Shown here: piece after piece, positions 9,342 to 18,185 of the stretch | Numbering within the stretch: the stretch's first letter is position 1 | Layout: the number at the start of each line of letters is the position of its first letter | Assembly (NCBI RefSeq): GCF_027111335.1 | Contig: NZ_CP114288.1 | Coordinates: 496,001-560,000 of the forward strand | From: Flavobacterium aquiphilum | Lineage (GTDB): Bacteria; Bacteroidota; Bacteroidia; Flavobacteriales; Flavobacteriaceae | DNA: 64,000 nucleotides | Direction of reading: 5' to 3' | Notes under the pieces: model-generated | Databases searched by the model: none | What the model was told of the DNA's origin: nothing | Seen by the model: only the letters and a program-made list of their open reading frames with translations | Made by a program: the position numbers and the translations under genes

Positions 9342-9472
9342 GATTAAAGATTGATAAATACATATTTTTTGAAAGAACTCACGCTTAAATGGTCTTTAAA
9401 TGCAATTTGTTAAAGAGAAAAATCTTCATCTTTTAATCATTTGTAGGCAAATTAAAAGGCAAAATATTTTAG

Positions 9473-9480
9473 TACATTTG
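9473..9480 (+). promoter_or_regulatory. -7 box TACATTTG for the UDP-glucuronate decarboxylase gene
   Basis: TACATTTG matches TAnnTTTG exactly and lies 41 nt before the start codon at 9521. The nearest upstream TTG (9441-9443) is farther than the usual 17-23 nt, so only the -7 element is supported. Confidence 0.45.
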
Positions 9481-9520
9481 CCCATATCACAAAAGTCAAT
9501 TACAGTAGAATATATCAGTT

Positions 9521-10504
9521 ATGAAAAGAGTACTCATCACCGGGGCGGCAGGATTTTTAGGATCTCATTTATGTGATCGTTTTATCAAGGAAGGTTATCA
9601 CGTAATAGGAATGGATAATTTGATCACAGGTGATTTAAAAAATATTGAGCATTTGTTCAAATTGGAACATTTTGAGTTTTACCATCACGATATTACCAAG
9701 TTTGTGCATGTTCCAGGAAAATTGGATTATATTCTACATTTTGCTTCTCCGGCAAGTCCTATAGATTATCTTAAAATTCCAATTCAGACCTTGAAAGTGG
9801 GTTCATTAGGGACTCACAATTTATTAGGTTTGGCAAGAGTAAAAAAAGCTAGAATCCTTATCGCTTCAACATCTGAGGTCTATGGTGATCCATTGGTTCA
9901 TCCACAAACAGAGGAATACTACGGAAACGTAAATACGATTGGACCTCGAGGAGTTTATGATGAAGCTAAACGTTTTCAGGAATCTATCACGATGGCTTAT
10001 CATACTTTTCATGGCGTTGAAACCCGAATAGTCCGAATTTTCAACACTTATGGGCCAAGGATGCGTCTCAATGACGGACGTGTAATTCCTGCGTTTATCG
10101 GGCAGGCTATTCGTGGCGAAGATTTGACCATTTTTGGTGATGGAATGCAAACCCGTTCTTTTTGTTATGTAGACGATCAGGTGGAAGGAATTTACAGATT
10201 ATTGCATTCTGATTATGTGTATCCGGTAAACATTGGGAATCCTGACGAAATCACTATCAAAGATTTTGCTGAAGAAATTATAAAATTGACAGGAACTAGC
10301 CAAAAAGTGGTTTATCGTCCTTTACCGATAAATGATCCGTTGCAACGTCAGCCAGATACAACAAAAGCCAAAGAATTATTGGGTTGGGAAGCCAAAGTGA
10401 ATCGTGCGGAAGGAATGAAACTTACCTACGATTATTTTAAATCGTTATCCAAAGAAGAGTTATCCAAAGAAGAACATAAAGATTTTTCTAAGTATATTAA
10501 TTAG
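9521..10504 (+). CDS. UDP-glucuronate decarboxylase (UDP-xylose synthase), extended SDR
   Basis: A protein of 327 residues, the usual length for the family. The NAD-binding GxxGxxG is GAAGFLGS (residues 8-15). [11 protein letters not shown] (73-83) and STSEVYGDP (117-124) are the signature of UDP-xylose synthases. The catalytic pair is Y146-x3-K150 in GVYDEAK. It converts UDP-glucuronate to UDP-xylose in the cytoplasm, giving a pentose donor for the polysaccharide made by this locus. The next gene is the priming sugar transferase. A C-terminal stretch rich in K and E (residues 308-322) contains a short SKEELSKEE repeat of no evident significance. Confidence 0.92.
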   Translation: MKRVLITGAAGFLGSHLCDRFIKEGYHVIGMDNLITGDLKNIEHLFKLEHFEFYHHDITKFVHVPGKLDYILHFASPASPIDYLKIPIQTLKVGSLGTHNLLGLARVKKARILIASTSEVYGDPLVHPQTEEYYGNVNTIGPRGVYDEAKRFQESITMAYHTFHGVETRIVRIFNTYGPRMRLNDGRVIPAFIGQAIRGEDLTIFGDGMQTRSFCYVDDQVEGIYRLLHSDYVYPVNIGNPDEITIKDFAEEIIKLTGTSQKVVYRPLPINDPLQRQPDTTKAKELLGWEAKVNRAEGMKLTYDYFKSLSKEELSKEEHKDFSKYIN

Positions 10505-10596
10505 TGAAATCGCTATTGACAAAGACTTTACGCATACAAAATCAATGAATTAAGTGCGATAACATATGTGACCGCTAAAAAACAACTTTTGCACAT

Positions 10597-11265
10597 ATGA
10601 AAACTAAAATGGGAACATATACGGGCTATATTCCAATAATTTTGAGAAGGACAATTCCTCTTGATGAATTTTTTCATAAAATTATCAAGCGCCTTTTTGA
10701 TATTACTTTTTCAATATTGATAATAGTAGGGGTATTGTCATGGTTGATTCCTGTCATGGCCATAATTATCAAATTGGATTCAAGAGGTCCTGTTTTTTTT
10801 GTCCAAAAAAGAAATGGATTAAATAACAAGGAATTTAAGTGTTTTAAGTTCCGTTCCATGGAAGTAAACGAATTGGCGGATATTGAACAAGTTTCTAAAA
10901 ATGATAATCGAATTACCAAAGTAGGCAAGTTTATCCGAAAAACCAGTATCGATGAATTACCGCAATTTTTGAATGTTTTGTTGGGAGATATGTCTGTAGT
11001 GGGACCAAGGCCTCATATGGTAAGCCATACCAATATGTACGCGGAACGGATTGATAAATTTATGGTACGCCATTTTATAAAGCCAGGGATTACTGGTTTG
11101 GCACAAACTAAAGGATTTCGAGGTGAAGTTGAGTCTGACAATGACATTATAAACAGAGTGCGATACGATATTTTTTATATGAAAAAATGGTCTATTTTGT
11201 TGGATCTAAAAATCATTTTTAGCACTGTTTATAACACTTTAAAAGGAGATCAGAAAGCGTATTAG
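10597..11265 (+). CDS. Priming sugar transferase (undecaprenyl-phosphate sugar phosphotransferase)
   Basis: A protein of 222 residues with one hydrophobic helix (about residues 33-57, IxFDITFSILIIVGVL type), followed by the bacterial sugar transferase domain (PF02397). Diagnostic motifs are KLDSRGPVFFVQKRNG, CFKFRSM, TSIDELPQFLNVLLGDMSVV, GPRPH, and KPGITGLAQTKGFRG. It moves a hexose-1-phosphate from a UDP-sugar to undecaprenyl phosphate at the inner membrane, the first step of repeat-unit assembly. It is shorter than WbaP/WcaJ (no four-helix N-terminal part), so it is PglC-like in architecture. The GT2 gene follows after 1 nt. Confidence 0.92.
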   Translation: MKTKMGTYTGYIPIILRRTIPLDEFFHKIIKRLFDITFSILIIVGVLSWLIPVMAIIIKLDSRGPVFFVQKRNGLNNKEFKCFKFRSMEVNELADIEQVSKNDNRITKVGKFIRKTSIDELPQFLNVLLGDMSVVGPRPHMVSHTNMYAERIDKFMVRHFIKPGITGLAQTKGFRGEVESDNDIINRVRYDIFYMKKWSILLDLKIIFSTVYNTLKGDQKAY

Positions 11266-11266
11266 A

Positions 11267-12037
11267 ATGGTAAAATCTCATGTGTCTATAATAACTCCTT
11301 CGTTCAACTCTGAGAAATTCATTGCTGAAACGATTCTTTCGGCGCAAAATCAAACGCATCAAAATTGGGAAATGATTATAGTGGATGATTGCTCTACAGA
11401 CGATACAGTTTCCATTGTCCAGCATTTTGCAGAGAATGATAAAAGAATACTTTTTTTTCAACTGAATCAAAATTCAGGTGCCGGAATCGCCAGAGAAACG
11501 GCTTTATCAAAAGCTAAGGGAGATTATATCGCTTTTTTGGATGCTGATGATTTGTGGAAACCTTTAAAACTGGAAAAACAACTTCAATTTTTAAAAGACA
11601 ATAAAGCCAATTTTACATTCTCTTTCTACGAATGTATCGATGAGGTTGGAAATCGCTTAAACAAAAGGGTAGAAGCGCCAAAAACTCTTTCGTATCGTCA
11701 ATTATTTTTTTGCAACTATGTTGGAAATCTTACCGGGATTTATGAGAAAAACTATTTTGGGAAAATAGCTATTTCTACAACCCGTAAACGTCAGGATTGG
11801 ATGGTTTGGCTTACTATTTTAAAAAAAATAAAAAAGGCGAAACCCGTTCCCGAAAGTTTAGCTTTTTATCGAATTCGAAACAATTCACTTTCGGCTTCAA
11901 AAGTTGATTTATTGAAACATAATTTTGCTGTTTACAGGAGTTTTCACGGTCTCAATTATGTGAGTTCAATGATTATTATGATTGGATTTCTTTTTACCCA
12001 ATTAATTATAAAACCGCTTTACGTTAAGAAGATTTAG
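11267..12037 (+). CDS. Glycosyltransferase family 2 protein
   Basis: A protein of 256 residues with a GT-A fold. It begins VSIITPSFNSEKFI and has the nucleotide-sugar motif IIVDDCSTDDT and the DxD-containing AFLDADDLW. RKRQDWMVWLTILKK near residue 183 is the expected region of the catalytic base in this group. A C-terminal hydrophobic stretch (MIIMIGFLFTQLIIKPL) may anchor it to the membrane. It begins 1 nt after the priming transferase stop codon and is probably cotranscribed with it, suggesting that it adds the second sugar. Confidence 0.9.
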   Translation: MVKSHVSIITPSFNSEKFIAETILSAQNQTHQNWEMIIVDDCSTDDTVSIVQHFAENDKRILFFQLNQNSGAGIARETALSKAKGDYIAFLDADDLWKPLKLEKQLQFLKDNKANFTFSFYECIDEVGNRLNKRVEAPKTLSYRQLFFCNYVGNLTGIYEKNYFGKIAISTTRKRQDWMVWLTILKKIKKAKPVPESLAFYRIRNNSLSASKVDLLKHNFAVYRSFHGLNYVSSMIIMIGFLFTQLIIKPLYVKKI

Positions 12038-12040
12038 GAG

Positions 12041-12568
12041 TTATTTTTTGTAACCAATTTTTGTTCTTGGTTGTTCAGTATCTTTTTTATCCGTCAATTC
12101 ATCCAGATAAGAAAAAACCAATTCGATATTTTTATCATGGTTTTCTAACTTTTTCTGAATATGGAGAATATCAACTTTAATTTCTGTAGTATCCAAAAGC
12201 ATTTTTCTCACTTTCGTAAAAATACGCATGATCTGGATATTCGTCTGAATGGCTTTATCGCTTTTTAGAACACTAGATAACATCAAAACTCCGTGTTCGG
12301 TGAAAACAGAAGGTAAATGGCGTAAACCCATCTTATCTGAATTGGAAGTCACAAATTGTGACCTCCAATTTTCAAACTCTGATTTATTAAGTTCAAACAT
12401 AAAATCTTCAGGAAATCTGGATATATTTCTTTTTACAGCTTGATTTAAAACTTTGGTCTCAATTCCATAAAGTGATGCTAAATCTCTATCTAACATAACT
12501 TTTTGGTTTCGAATGAAATAGATTTTGTTAGAAATCAATTCTTCTGAAAGTAGTATTTCGTTTTCCAT
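12041..12568 (-). CDS. ORF6N domain protein (KilA-N/phage antirepressor-like DNA-binding)
   Basis: A protein of 175 residues whose N-terminus carries the ORF6N domain: ISNKIYFIRNQKVMLDRDLA, YGIETKVLNQAVKRN, and LPSVFTEHGVLMLSSVL. The domain is known from phage antirepressors and is often stand-alone in Bacteroidota. The C-terminal third is a predicted coiled coil (DILHIQKKLENHDKNIELV). It lies inside the polysaccharide locus on the opposite strand to most genes, which suggests insertion. The segment encoding WRSQFVTSN is itself an almost perfect palindrome, and related palindromes fill the region just upstream of the gene. Confidence 0.88.
   Translation of the reverse strand: MENEILLSEELISNKIYFIRNQKVMLDRDLASLYGIETKVLNQAVKRNISRFPEDFMFELNKSEFENWRSQFVTSNSDKMGLRHLPSVFTEHGVLMLSSVLKSDKAIQTNIQIMRIFTKVRKMLLDTTEIKVDILHIQKKLENHDKNIELVFSYLDELTDKKDTEQPRTKIGYKK
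12343..12369. repeat. 27-bp near-perfect palindrome inside the ORF6N gene
   Basis: The arms are TTGGAAGTCACAA and TTGTGACCTCCAA around a single A, with one mismatch. It shares the core AGTCACAA/TTGTGACT with the palindromes at 12587-12673 upstream of the same gene. Confidence 0.8.
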
Positions 12569-12586
12569 TATTATATTTTTATTTCT

Positions 12587-12673
12587 TTAAGGTCGCAAAC
12601 TGCGACCTTAAATATTTTGAAGTCACAATTTGTGACTTCAAGATTGAATTTGGAAGTCGCAATTTGCGACCTT
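12587..12673. repeat. Three consecutive palindromes upstream of the ORF6N gene
   Basis: The first spans 12587-12611 (arms TTAAGGTCGCA/TGCGACCTTAA, 3-nt spacer). The second spans 12617-12641 (TTGAAGTCACAA/TTGTGACTTCAA around one T, perfect). The third spans 12652-12673 (GAAGTCGCAA/TTGCGACCTTC, imperfect). All three share the pattern GTCRCAA...TTGYGAC. They occupy most of the 146-bp gap between the ORF6N and CapK-like start/stop codons, where operator sites would be expected. They may instead be units of a repeat that also occurs within the gene. Confidence 0.8.
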
Positions 12674-12714
12674 CATTTTAAATTAAAAAAAACTAATATA
12701 CGAATTTATTTACA

Positions 12715-14046
12715 TTACAAAAAAGAAGTAAATTGTTTCAATTTTCCACGATTGTTTCTTTCCAATGCGGTTTTTCGATTGAAAGTAAAGTGTAAATTGG
12801 GTTCCAGATAAAGCGAAACAGCTTGATTTATTTTTTCGATTTGTTCCTCATTAAGTTCTGAATCACTCACATATTCCACTTCAAATGCGTTTATCTTCAT
12901 TTGTTTGATGACAAATTCTTTTACGTTTCCGTCGTCTTCAATGATACTTTTGGTCACATAATAAAAAGTCAATCCAGGTGATTTTTTCCCGCTTGGTAAG
13001 ATAGCTACATCATTGGTCCTGCCAATTAACTTTTTGAGAATTGGTTTTTTCAAAGTGCTTTTTTCGTCCAAAATGCCAATATCGCCAATATCGTATCGGA
13101 TGAAAGGATGTGCTTTATTAAAAAGTGAAGTAATGACAATTCTCCCAGGAGTTCCATTGGGAACAGCCTGATTATTTTCGTCCAAAATTTCTACAAACAA
13201 CGTCTCTGAATTGACTTGCCATTCTCCCTGAGGATTTTGAAAAGCAATTAAGTCTAATTCTGAAGCCCCATATTCATTGACAATAGGAATGCCAAATTGC
13301 TTTTCCAAGAGGAGTTTATCTTCTTCAAAAAGCATTTCGGAAGTAACCATGCATACTTTCAAAGTAGGGCAGATGTCCTTTAAAACAATATTTTTTTTCT
13401 TCAAAAATTTGGCAAACAAAACAATCGAACTGGTATAACCATTGATATAATCGAATTTTTTGTTTTTGAAATCATTTAAAAAGCCTTCCAAAACTTTATC
13501 AGATAAATTGAATATCGAAAACCGATAGCGATGACTTAAAAAATCCTTGAACCGTTCTTTTTTGTTTCCAATAAAATCCAACGGAATTCCATAAAAACGA
13601 GCTTGACACGAATGGTTAAAATCAATTCCAAACCAACCAAAACGATAAATATTAGATGCCCAAGTCAAGGCATGGCAAAATTTATCTTTGGCAAACACAA
13701 AAGGATGCCCACTGGAACCAGATGTTTTGTTAAGGTAAACTGATTTTTCATTGTAACCCAAAGAAAGCCTTTCTGCTAAAGGTTTCTGCAGGTTTGTTTT
13801 GTTCAAAATAGGTAAATCCGACCAGTTTTTTAAAGATTCAGTTCCGACTAATTCTTTGTAAAAAGGATTATTGTTTAAGTGAAAATCGACAATTTCCACT
13901 TTTTTTTGTTCAATAAAAGAGCTGAATTCTTCCTCAGGAATGGCAATAATTCGCTGCAATTCGGCTTTGGCTTCCTGCATTGGAAATCCGTTTAATTTGA
14001 GTGTTAAGTCGAATATTTTAAACATTGCGGCAGTAAATTTTCTCAA
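12715..14046 (-). CDS. CapK/PaaK-like adenylate-forming enzyme
   Basis: A protein of 443 residues related to phenylacetate-CoA ligase. LNKTSGSSGHPFVFAKD near residue 109 is the phosphate-binding loop, NEYGASELDLIAFQ is the A5 region, and FIRYDIGDIGIL is the A7 region. Such CapK proteins are common in polysaccharide loci of Bacteroidota, where they are thought to activate an acyl or amino-acid group for sugar modification. The substrate is unknown. It reads away from purD on the opposite strand. Confidence 0.85.
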   Translation of the reverse strand: MRKFTAAMFKIFDLTLKLNGFPMQEAKAELQRIIAIPEEEFSSFIEQKKVEIVDFHLNNNPFYKELVGTESLKNWSDLPILNKTNLQKPLAERLSLGYNEKSVYLNKTSGSSGHPFVFAKDKFCHALTWASNIYRFGWFGIDFNHSCQARFYGIPLDFIGNKKERFKDFLSHRYRFSIFNLSDKVLEGFLNDFKNKKFDYINGYTSSIVLFAKFLKKKNIVLKDICPTLKVCMVTSEMLFEEDKLLLEKQFGIPIVNEYGASELDLIAFQNPQGEWQVNSETLFVEILDENNQAVPNGTPGRIVITSLFNKAHPFIRYDIGDIGILDEKSTLKKPILKKLIGRTNDVAILPSGKKSPGLTFYYVTKSIIEDDGNVKEFVIKQMKINAFEVEYVSDSELNEEQIEKINQAVSLYLEPNLHFTFNRKTALERNNRGKLKQFTSFL

Positions 14047-14125
14047 AAATACTATTTAGCCACAACTATTGATGATTTAGTTACAACTTTTTGACAGATA
14101 ATTATTTTTTAAGTTCAAAAGAAAT

Positions 14126-14133
14126 TATTTTTG
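14126..14133 (+). promoter_or_regulatory. purD: -7 box TATTTTTG for purD
   Basis: An exact TAnnTTTG match 45 nt before the ATG at 14178. It lies downstream of an in-frame alternative start at 14091, so it favours the 14178 start. Confidence 0.45.
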
Positions 14134-14177
14134 CACCGTCTGTCAAAAGACAGCTTTTCAACAAAAAAACACATACC

Positions 14178-15452
14178 ATGAATATTTTACTATTAGGATC
14201 AGGAGGAAGAGAGCATGCTTTTGCATGGAAAATGATTCAAAGCCCGCTTTGCGACACACTTTTTGTAGCTCCGGGAAATGCCGGAACTGCTCAAATTGCA
14301 AAAAACATTGACATCAGTGCCACTGATTTTGGAGCCATAAAAGCATTGGTAATCAAAGAAAATATTGAAATGGTTGTGGTTGGGCCGGAAGATCCTTTGG
14401 TGAAAGGAGTTTATGATTTTTTCCTAAACGATCAGGCTTTAAAAGATATTCCGGTAATTGGACCTTCAAAAATTGGAGCAACATTGGAAGGAAGCAAGGA
14501 GTTTGCCAAAGAATTTTTGATGAAACACAACATTCCAACGGCTGCTTATGATAGTTTTACTGCTGAAACTGTAGAAAAAGGATGTGAATTTCTAGAAACG
14601 TTACAACCTCCTTATGTTTTAAAAGCTGATGGATTAGCAGCAGGAAAAGGGGTTTTGATTATTCAGGATCTGGCGGAAGCCAAAACGGAATTAAGAAATA
14701 TGCTAGTGAACCAAAAATTTGGTGCCGCTAGTGCCAAAGTGGTTATCGAAGAGTTTCTCGACGGAATCGAATTGAGTTGTTTTGTTTTGACAGACGGGAA
14801 AAGCTACAAAATTTTGCCAACAGCCAAAGATTATAAACGAATTGGTGAAGGAGATACAGGATTGAATACAGGTGGAATGGGAGCTGTTTCTCCGGTTCCT
14901 TATGTGGATGCTGTTTTGATGGAAAAAATTGAAACACGTATTGTAAAACCTACTATCGCTGGTTTGCAAAAAGACGGAATTCCGTACAAAGGTTTCGTTT
15001 TTATCGGATTGATTAATGTTAACAATGAACCATTAGTTATCGAATATAACGTGAGAATGGGAGATCCGGAAACCGAAGTGGTTGTTCCAAGATTAAAATC
15101 GGATTTAGTGGAGTTGTTTTTGGCTGTGGCCAATGAAAAATTAGGCGAATTCAATTTGGAAGTTGACGAAAGAAGCGCAACTACTGTTATGATTGTTTCT
15201 GGTGGATATCCTGAAGATTTTGAAAAAGGAAAAGTAATTACCGGATTTGAAAAAATTACCGATTCTATCGTTTTTCATGCGGGAACCAAATTGGACAACG
15301 GTAACGTAGTAACAAATGGAGGAAGAGTAATGGCAATTACTTCTTATGGAGATAATTTCCAGGAAGCCTTGAGTAAATCATACAAAAATGTAGATCAGCT
15401 GCATTTTGAAAAAATGTATTTTAGAAAAGATATCGGTTTCGATTTAATCTAA
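14178..15452 (+). CDS. purD: Phosphoribosylamine-glycine ligase (GAR synthetase)
   Basis: A protein of 424 residues, the normal PurD length. It begins MNILLLGSGGREHAFAWKM, the conserved N-terminal motif, and has VVGPEDPLVKGV, the ATP-grasp loop KADGLAAGKGVLI, GDTGLNTGGMGAVSPVPY and RMGDPETEVVVPRL. It ligates glycine to phosphoribosylamine with ATP in step two of purine synthesis. The frame is open upstream to 14091, but the promoter box at 14126 and the family N-terminus support this ATG. A hairpin terminator lies 9 nt after the stop codon. Confidence 0.97.
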   Translation: MNILLLGSGGREHAFAWKMIQSPLCDTLFVAPGNAGTAQIAKNIDISATDFGAIKALVIKENIEMVVVGPEDPLVKGVYDFFLNDQALKDIPVIGPSKIGATLEGSKEFAKEFLMKHNIPTAAYDSFTAETVEKGCEFLETLQPPYVLKADGLAAGKGVLIIQDLAEAKTELRNMLVNQKFGAASAKVVIEEFLDGIELSCFVLTDGKSYKILPTAKDYKRIGEGDTGLNTGGMGAVSPVPYVDAVLMEKIETRIVKPTIAGLQKDGIPYKGFVFIGLINVNNEPLVIEYNVRMGDPETEVVVPRLKSDLVELFLAVANEKLGEFNLEVDERSATTVMIVSGGYPEDFEKGKVITGFEKITDSIVFHAGTKLDNGNVVTNGGRVMAITSYGDNFQEALSKSYKNVDQLHFEKMYFRKDIGFDLI

Positions 15453-15461
15453 ACAAATAAA

Positions 15462-15499
15462 AAAACACGAATTGAATAAATAATTTCAATTCGTGTTTT
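15462..15499. terminator. Bidirectional hairpin terminator between purD and the DUF6341-like gene
   Basis: Perfect 15-bp arms, AAAACACGAATTGAA and TTCAATTCGTGTTTT, with an 8-nt loop and A/T tracts on both sides. The flanking genes converge on it. Confidence 0.85.
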
Positions 15500-15520
15500 G
15501 GTTTATATTTGGTTTGATTG

Positions 15521-15751
15521 TTATCCTAAAAAAGAATGAGCAGTAGTATCTTGATTTTCTTCTCCTTTTTCTTCATAGATTTTCAATTGTTTAACCCAAT
15601 AAACGATAGCAACTGCACAAATAATCATAAAGATCCAGTTGATAGTATTGGCACCAAACCATGTTTTAAGCTCTAATGAACGTAAAAAGTCTAAAGGAGC
15701 GAATAAAATGTTTACAAATAAGTATTGTATTCCTTCAAAAAATGATGTCAT
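15521..15751 (-). CDS. Small membrane protein, DUF6341-like
   Basis: A protein of 76 residues with a hydrophobic N-terminal segment (residues 8-25), a definite membrane helix near residues 36-53 (NTINWIFMIICAVAIVYWV), and an acidic tail ending QDTTAHSFLG. I recall a family with this layout and the same C-terminal TTAHSFL motif in Flavobacteria (DUF6341), usually next to the DUF6427 gene as here. No function is known to me. The conserved exposed tail suggests a protein contact. Confidence 0.75.
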   Translation of the reverse strand: MTSFFEGIQYLFVNILFAPLDFLRSLELKTWFGANTINWIFMIICAVAIVYWVKQLKIYEEKGEENQDTTAHSFLG

Positions 15752-15895
15752 AATTTATCTCTTTTTATTTTATTATTTTTGATTTCGGAATATAGACGAC
15801 TAAAAAACAAATTTCGACTGAATCTTTTTTAATCTTGTCCCTTTCCTTTTTAAACAAGTATTATATTTACAGTCACAAAAGTATAAAATATCCTT

Positions 15896-16825
15896 ATGAT
15901 AACAAGTGTTTTTAAAAAATCTACACCATTAAATTTTTCTTTGGTGGTTATTTTAATGCTGGTTTTCTTTTTTCTATATCAAATCCATGATGTTTCTTGG
16001 ACAAATTCAATTTTTTCCATTCTTAAAAGTGTAGGATTATTGTTGGTTTTACTGGCTACTATTTTCCTTTCCAGTTTTGTTTCAAAACGCAACGGACTCA
16101 GCAGAGACAGCACATACACCGCTTTTTTTTATTTTTTATTTCTGCTCTTCTTTCCGGATTTATTAAATAACACAAATCTGATTCTTGCCAATTTTTTTGT
16201 TCTCTTGGCGATTAGGAGGCTTGTTTCTTTGCAGACTTTGAAAGAAACAAAAGAAAAACTTTTTGATGCGTCATTGTGGATTTTTGTAGCATCTTTATTT
16301 CAGTTTTGGAGTATTTTATATATAGTTTTGGTTTTTATATCAGTAGTATTTCACGTTTCGAGGGATTATAGAAACTGGGTTATTCCTTTTATTGCTCTTT
16401 TTGCGGTAACAATATTGTTTGTTTTGTGCTCTTTAATTTTTGATTTTCATAGTATTGCTTTTTTGCAGGAGAAAAGTCAAATTAGTTTGAGCCTTGATTA
16501 TTTTACCAATAATTATCAAAATGCGGCATTTTCTATTTATGCGACAGTTGCATTGTTTTTCGTGATATCTATGTTTTCAACTTTATCCAGTAGGCCATTA
16601 GTATTGCTTTCATCGTATAAAAAAATAATAGCTTCGTTTTTTATTGGAGTTTTTGTATTTGTTTTATCTGATCATAAAAGCAACGAATTATTGATTTTTA
16701 CTTTTGCACCTTTGTCAATAATGGCTACATCACACATTGAACTATCAAAACCACAATTAAAAGAGGAAATCGTTTTGTACGTGCTTTTGGCTTGCAGCCT
16801 TTTTACTTTCTTTTCACAGTTATAA
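15896..16825 (+). CDS. Polytopic membrane protein, DUF6427-like
   Basis: A protein of 309 residues made almost wholly of about 10 hydrophobic helices, with a conserved-looking cytoplasmic loop FVSKRNGLSRDSTYTAFFYF near residues 61-80. I recall it as the DUF6427 family of Flavobacteria, found beside purD, DUF6341 and upp as here. It is probably an inner-membrane protein with a cell-envelope role, but nothing specific can be said. The 3' end overlaps the convergent upp gene by 6 nt. Confidence 0.75.
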   Translation: MITSVFKKSTPLNFSLVVILMLVFFFLYQIHDVSWTNSIFSILKSVGLLLVLLATIFLSSFVSKRNGLSRDSTYTAFFYFLFLLFFPDLLNNTNLILANFFVLLAIRRLVSLQTLKETKEKLFDASLWIFVASLFQFWSILYIVLVFISVVFHVSRDYRNWVIPFIALFAVTILFVLCSLIFDFHSIAFLQEKSQISLSLDYFTNNYQNAAFSIYATVALFFVISMFSTLSSRPLVLLSSYKKIIASFFIGVFVFVLSDHKSNELLIFTFAPLSIMATSHIELSKPQLKEEIVLYVLLACSLFTFFSQL

Positions 16826-17473
16826 TTTATCGCCGTAGGCTAAATCTCCGGCATCTCCAAGTCCTGGGACAATATAGGATTTGTCATTAAGTTTTTCATC
16901 CAAAGAACCAACCCAAAGATGACAGGAATCAGGCAAGTTTTCTTTAAGGTATGAAATGCCTTCAGGAGCGGCAATAATTACAGCTATGTGGATTTCTTTT
17001 GGAGTACCTCTTTCCATCAGTTTATTAAAAACTGCTACCAAAGATTGTCCAGTAGCCAACATTGGATCAACTAGCAAAACATTTTTACCGTTAATGTCGG
17101 CAATGGCTTGGTATTCTACTAATATATCAAAGAAATCATCATGATTTGGATGGTGCCTGTAGGCTGAAATAAAACCATTTTCGGCATTGTCAAAATAGTT
17201 CAAAAAGCCTTGATGTAACCCAAGTCCTGCCCTTAAAATGGAACATATAACCAGCTGATCGGCAATTTCGGTTGTTTTTTTAACACCGAGAGGAGTTGTT
17301 ATTTCAACATCTTTGTAATGAAAACTTTGGCTCATTTCATAAGCCATAATTTCTCCAATTCGTTCAATATTTCGACGGAACCGCATACTGTCTTTTTGGA
17401 TATTGACATTCCGAATTTGACCTAAAAAGTGATTTAGAACACTGTTTTTTTCTGATAAATAATGAATATCCAT
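16820..17473 (-). CDS. upp: Uracil phosphoribosyltransferase
   Basis: A protein of 217 residues. The PRPP-binding motif is VLLVDPMLATGQSLVA near residues 128-143. The uracil-binding loop near the C-terminus reads YIVPGLGDAGDLAYG, the family signature, and CSILRAGLGLHQGFL is the conserved dimer and active-site segment. It makes UMP from uracil and PRPP in pyrimidine salvage. It is transcribed divergently from the DUF4254 gene, with promoter boxes for both lying 8 bp apart. Confidence 0.95.
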   Translation of the reverse strand: MDIHYLSEKNSVLNHFLGQIRNVNIQKDSMRFRRNIERIGEIMAYEMSQSFHYKDVEITTPLGVKKTTEIADQLVICSILRAGLGLHQGFLNYFDNAENGFISAYRHHPNHDDFFDILVEYQAIADINGKNVLLVDPMLATGQSLVAVFNKLMERGTPKEIHIAVIIAAPEGISYLKENLPDSCHLWVGSLDEKLNDKSYIVPGLGDAGDLAYGDKL

Positions 17474-17518
17474 GGAGTTGTTGTTAAGAATTTAATTTGT
17501 GGATTTTTTTTACACTAT

Positions 17519-17526
17519 CAAAAGTA
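17519..17526 (-). promoter_or_regulatory. upp: -7 box TACTTTTG for upp
   Basis: On the minus strand this reads TACTTTTG, an exact TAnnTTTG match, 45 nt upstream of the upp start codon. Confidence 0.42.
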
Positions 17527-17533
17527 TAAAAAG

Positions 17534-17541
17534 TATCTTTG
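17534..17541 (+). promoter_or_regulatory. -7 box TATCTTTG for the DUF4254 gene
   Basis: An exact TAnnTTTG match 22 nt before the ATG at 17564. It lies inside the frame that stays open upstream to 17462, which argues against any earlier start. Confidence 0.5.
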
Positions 17542-17563
17542 TATTTTTAAAATCATAAAAGAT

Positions 17564-18169
17564 ATGTTTTCACAATTAGCTTATAAAGTATTTGAGCAAA
17601 GTATAATAGATTATCATCAATTTGATAATGTGGATCAACCTATAAATAATCCTTATCCAAAAGAAAAATTTGAGCATTTGTTATATCTAAAAAACTGGAT
17701 TGACACGGTGCAATGGCATTTTGAAGATATTATTCGTGATCCAAATATTGACCCGGTTGCGGCTTTGACATTGAAAAGAAGAATAGACGCTTCGAATCAG
17801 GAACGTACAGATATGGTTGAATATATCGACAGTTATTTTCTTCAAAAATACAGCAATGTTGTGGTTAAGGACAATGCTAAAATCAATTCAGAAAGTCCTG
17901 CCTGGGCATTTGACAGATTGTCTATTTTGGCTTTGAAAATTTATCACATGAACGAGGAAGCTACACGTGCTGAAGCTACACAAGATCATAGAGATAAATG
18001 CCAGGCTAAATTGAACGTTCTGTTGGAACAAAGATCCGATTTGTCAACAGCGATTGATGATTTATTGAAAGATATTGAAAATGGTGATAAATTCATGAAA
18101 GTGTACAAGCAAATGAAAATGTACAATGATGATGAATTGAATCCTGTATTGTATCAAAATAAAAAATAA
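17564..18169 (+). CDS. DUF4254 domain-containing protein
   Basis: A protein of 201 residues, soluble and helical. It starts MFSQLAYKVFEQSI and contains NPYPKEKFEHLLYLKNWIDT and TLKRRIDASNQERTDMVEYI, which I recognise as DUF4254. It is regularly encoded just before a family 9 (heptosyltransferase-like) glycosyltransferase in Bacteroidota, exactly as here (gap of 16 nt to the chosen start). The frame extends to 17462, but the promoter box at 17534 and the family N-terminus support this start. The role is unknown and a link with LPS core synthesis is inferred. Confidence 0.85.
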   Translation: MFSQLAYKVFEQSIIDYHQFDNVDQPINNPYPKEKFEHLLYLKNWIDTVQWHFEDIIRDPNIDPVAALTLKRRIDASNQERTDMVEYIDSYFLQKYSNVVVKDNAKINSESPAWAFDRLSILALKIYHMNEEATRAEATQDHRDKCQAKLNVLLEQRSDLSTAIDDLLKDIENGDKFMKVYKQMKMYNDDELNPVLYQNKK

Positions 18170-18185
18170 TTTTTTGGGAACGAAT

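Noticed and set aside
12617..12811. Small plus-strand frame beginning KSQFVTS
   Set aside because: It arises from the palindromes, which read SQFVTS on both strands, and then runs into the CapK-like gene. No independent support.
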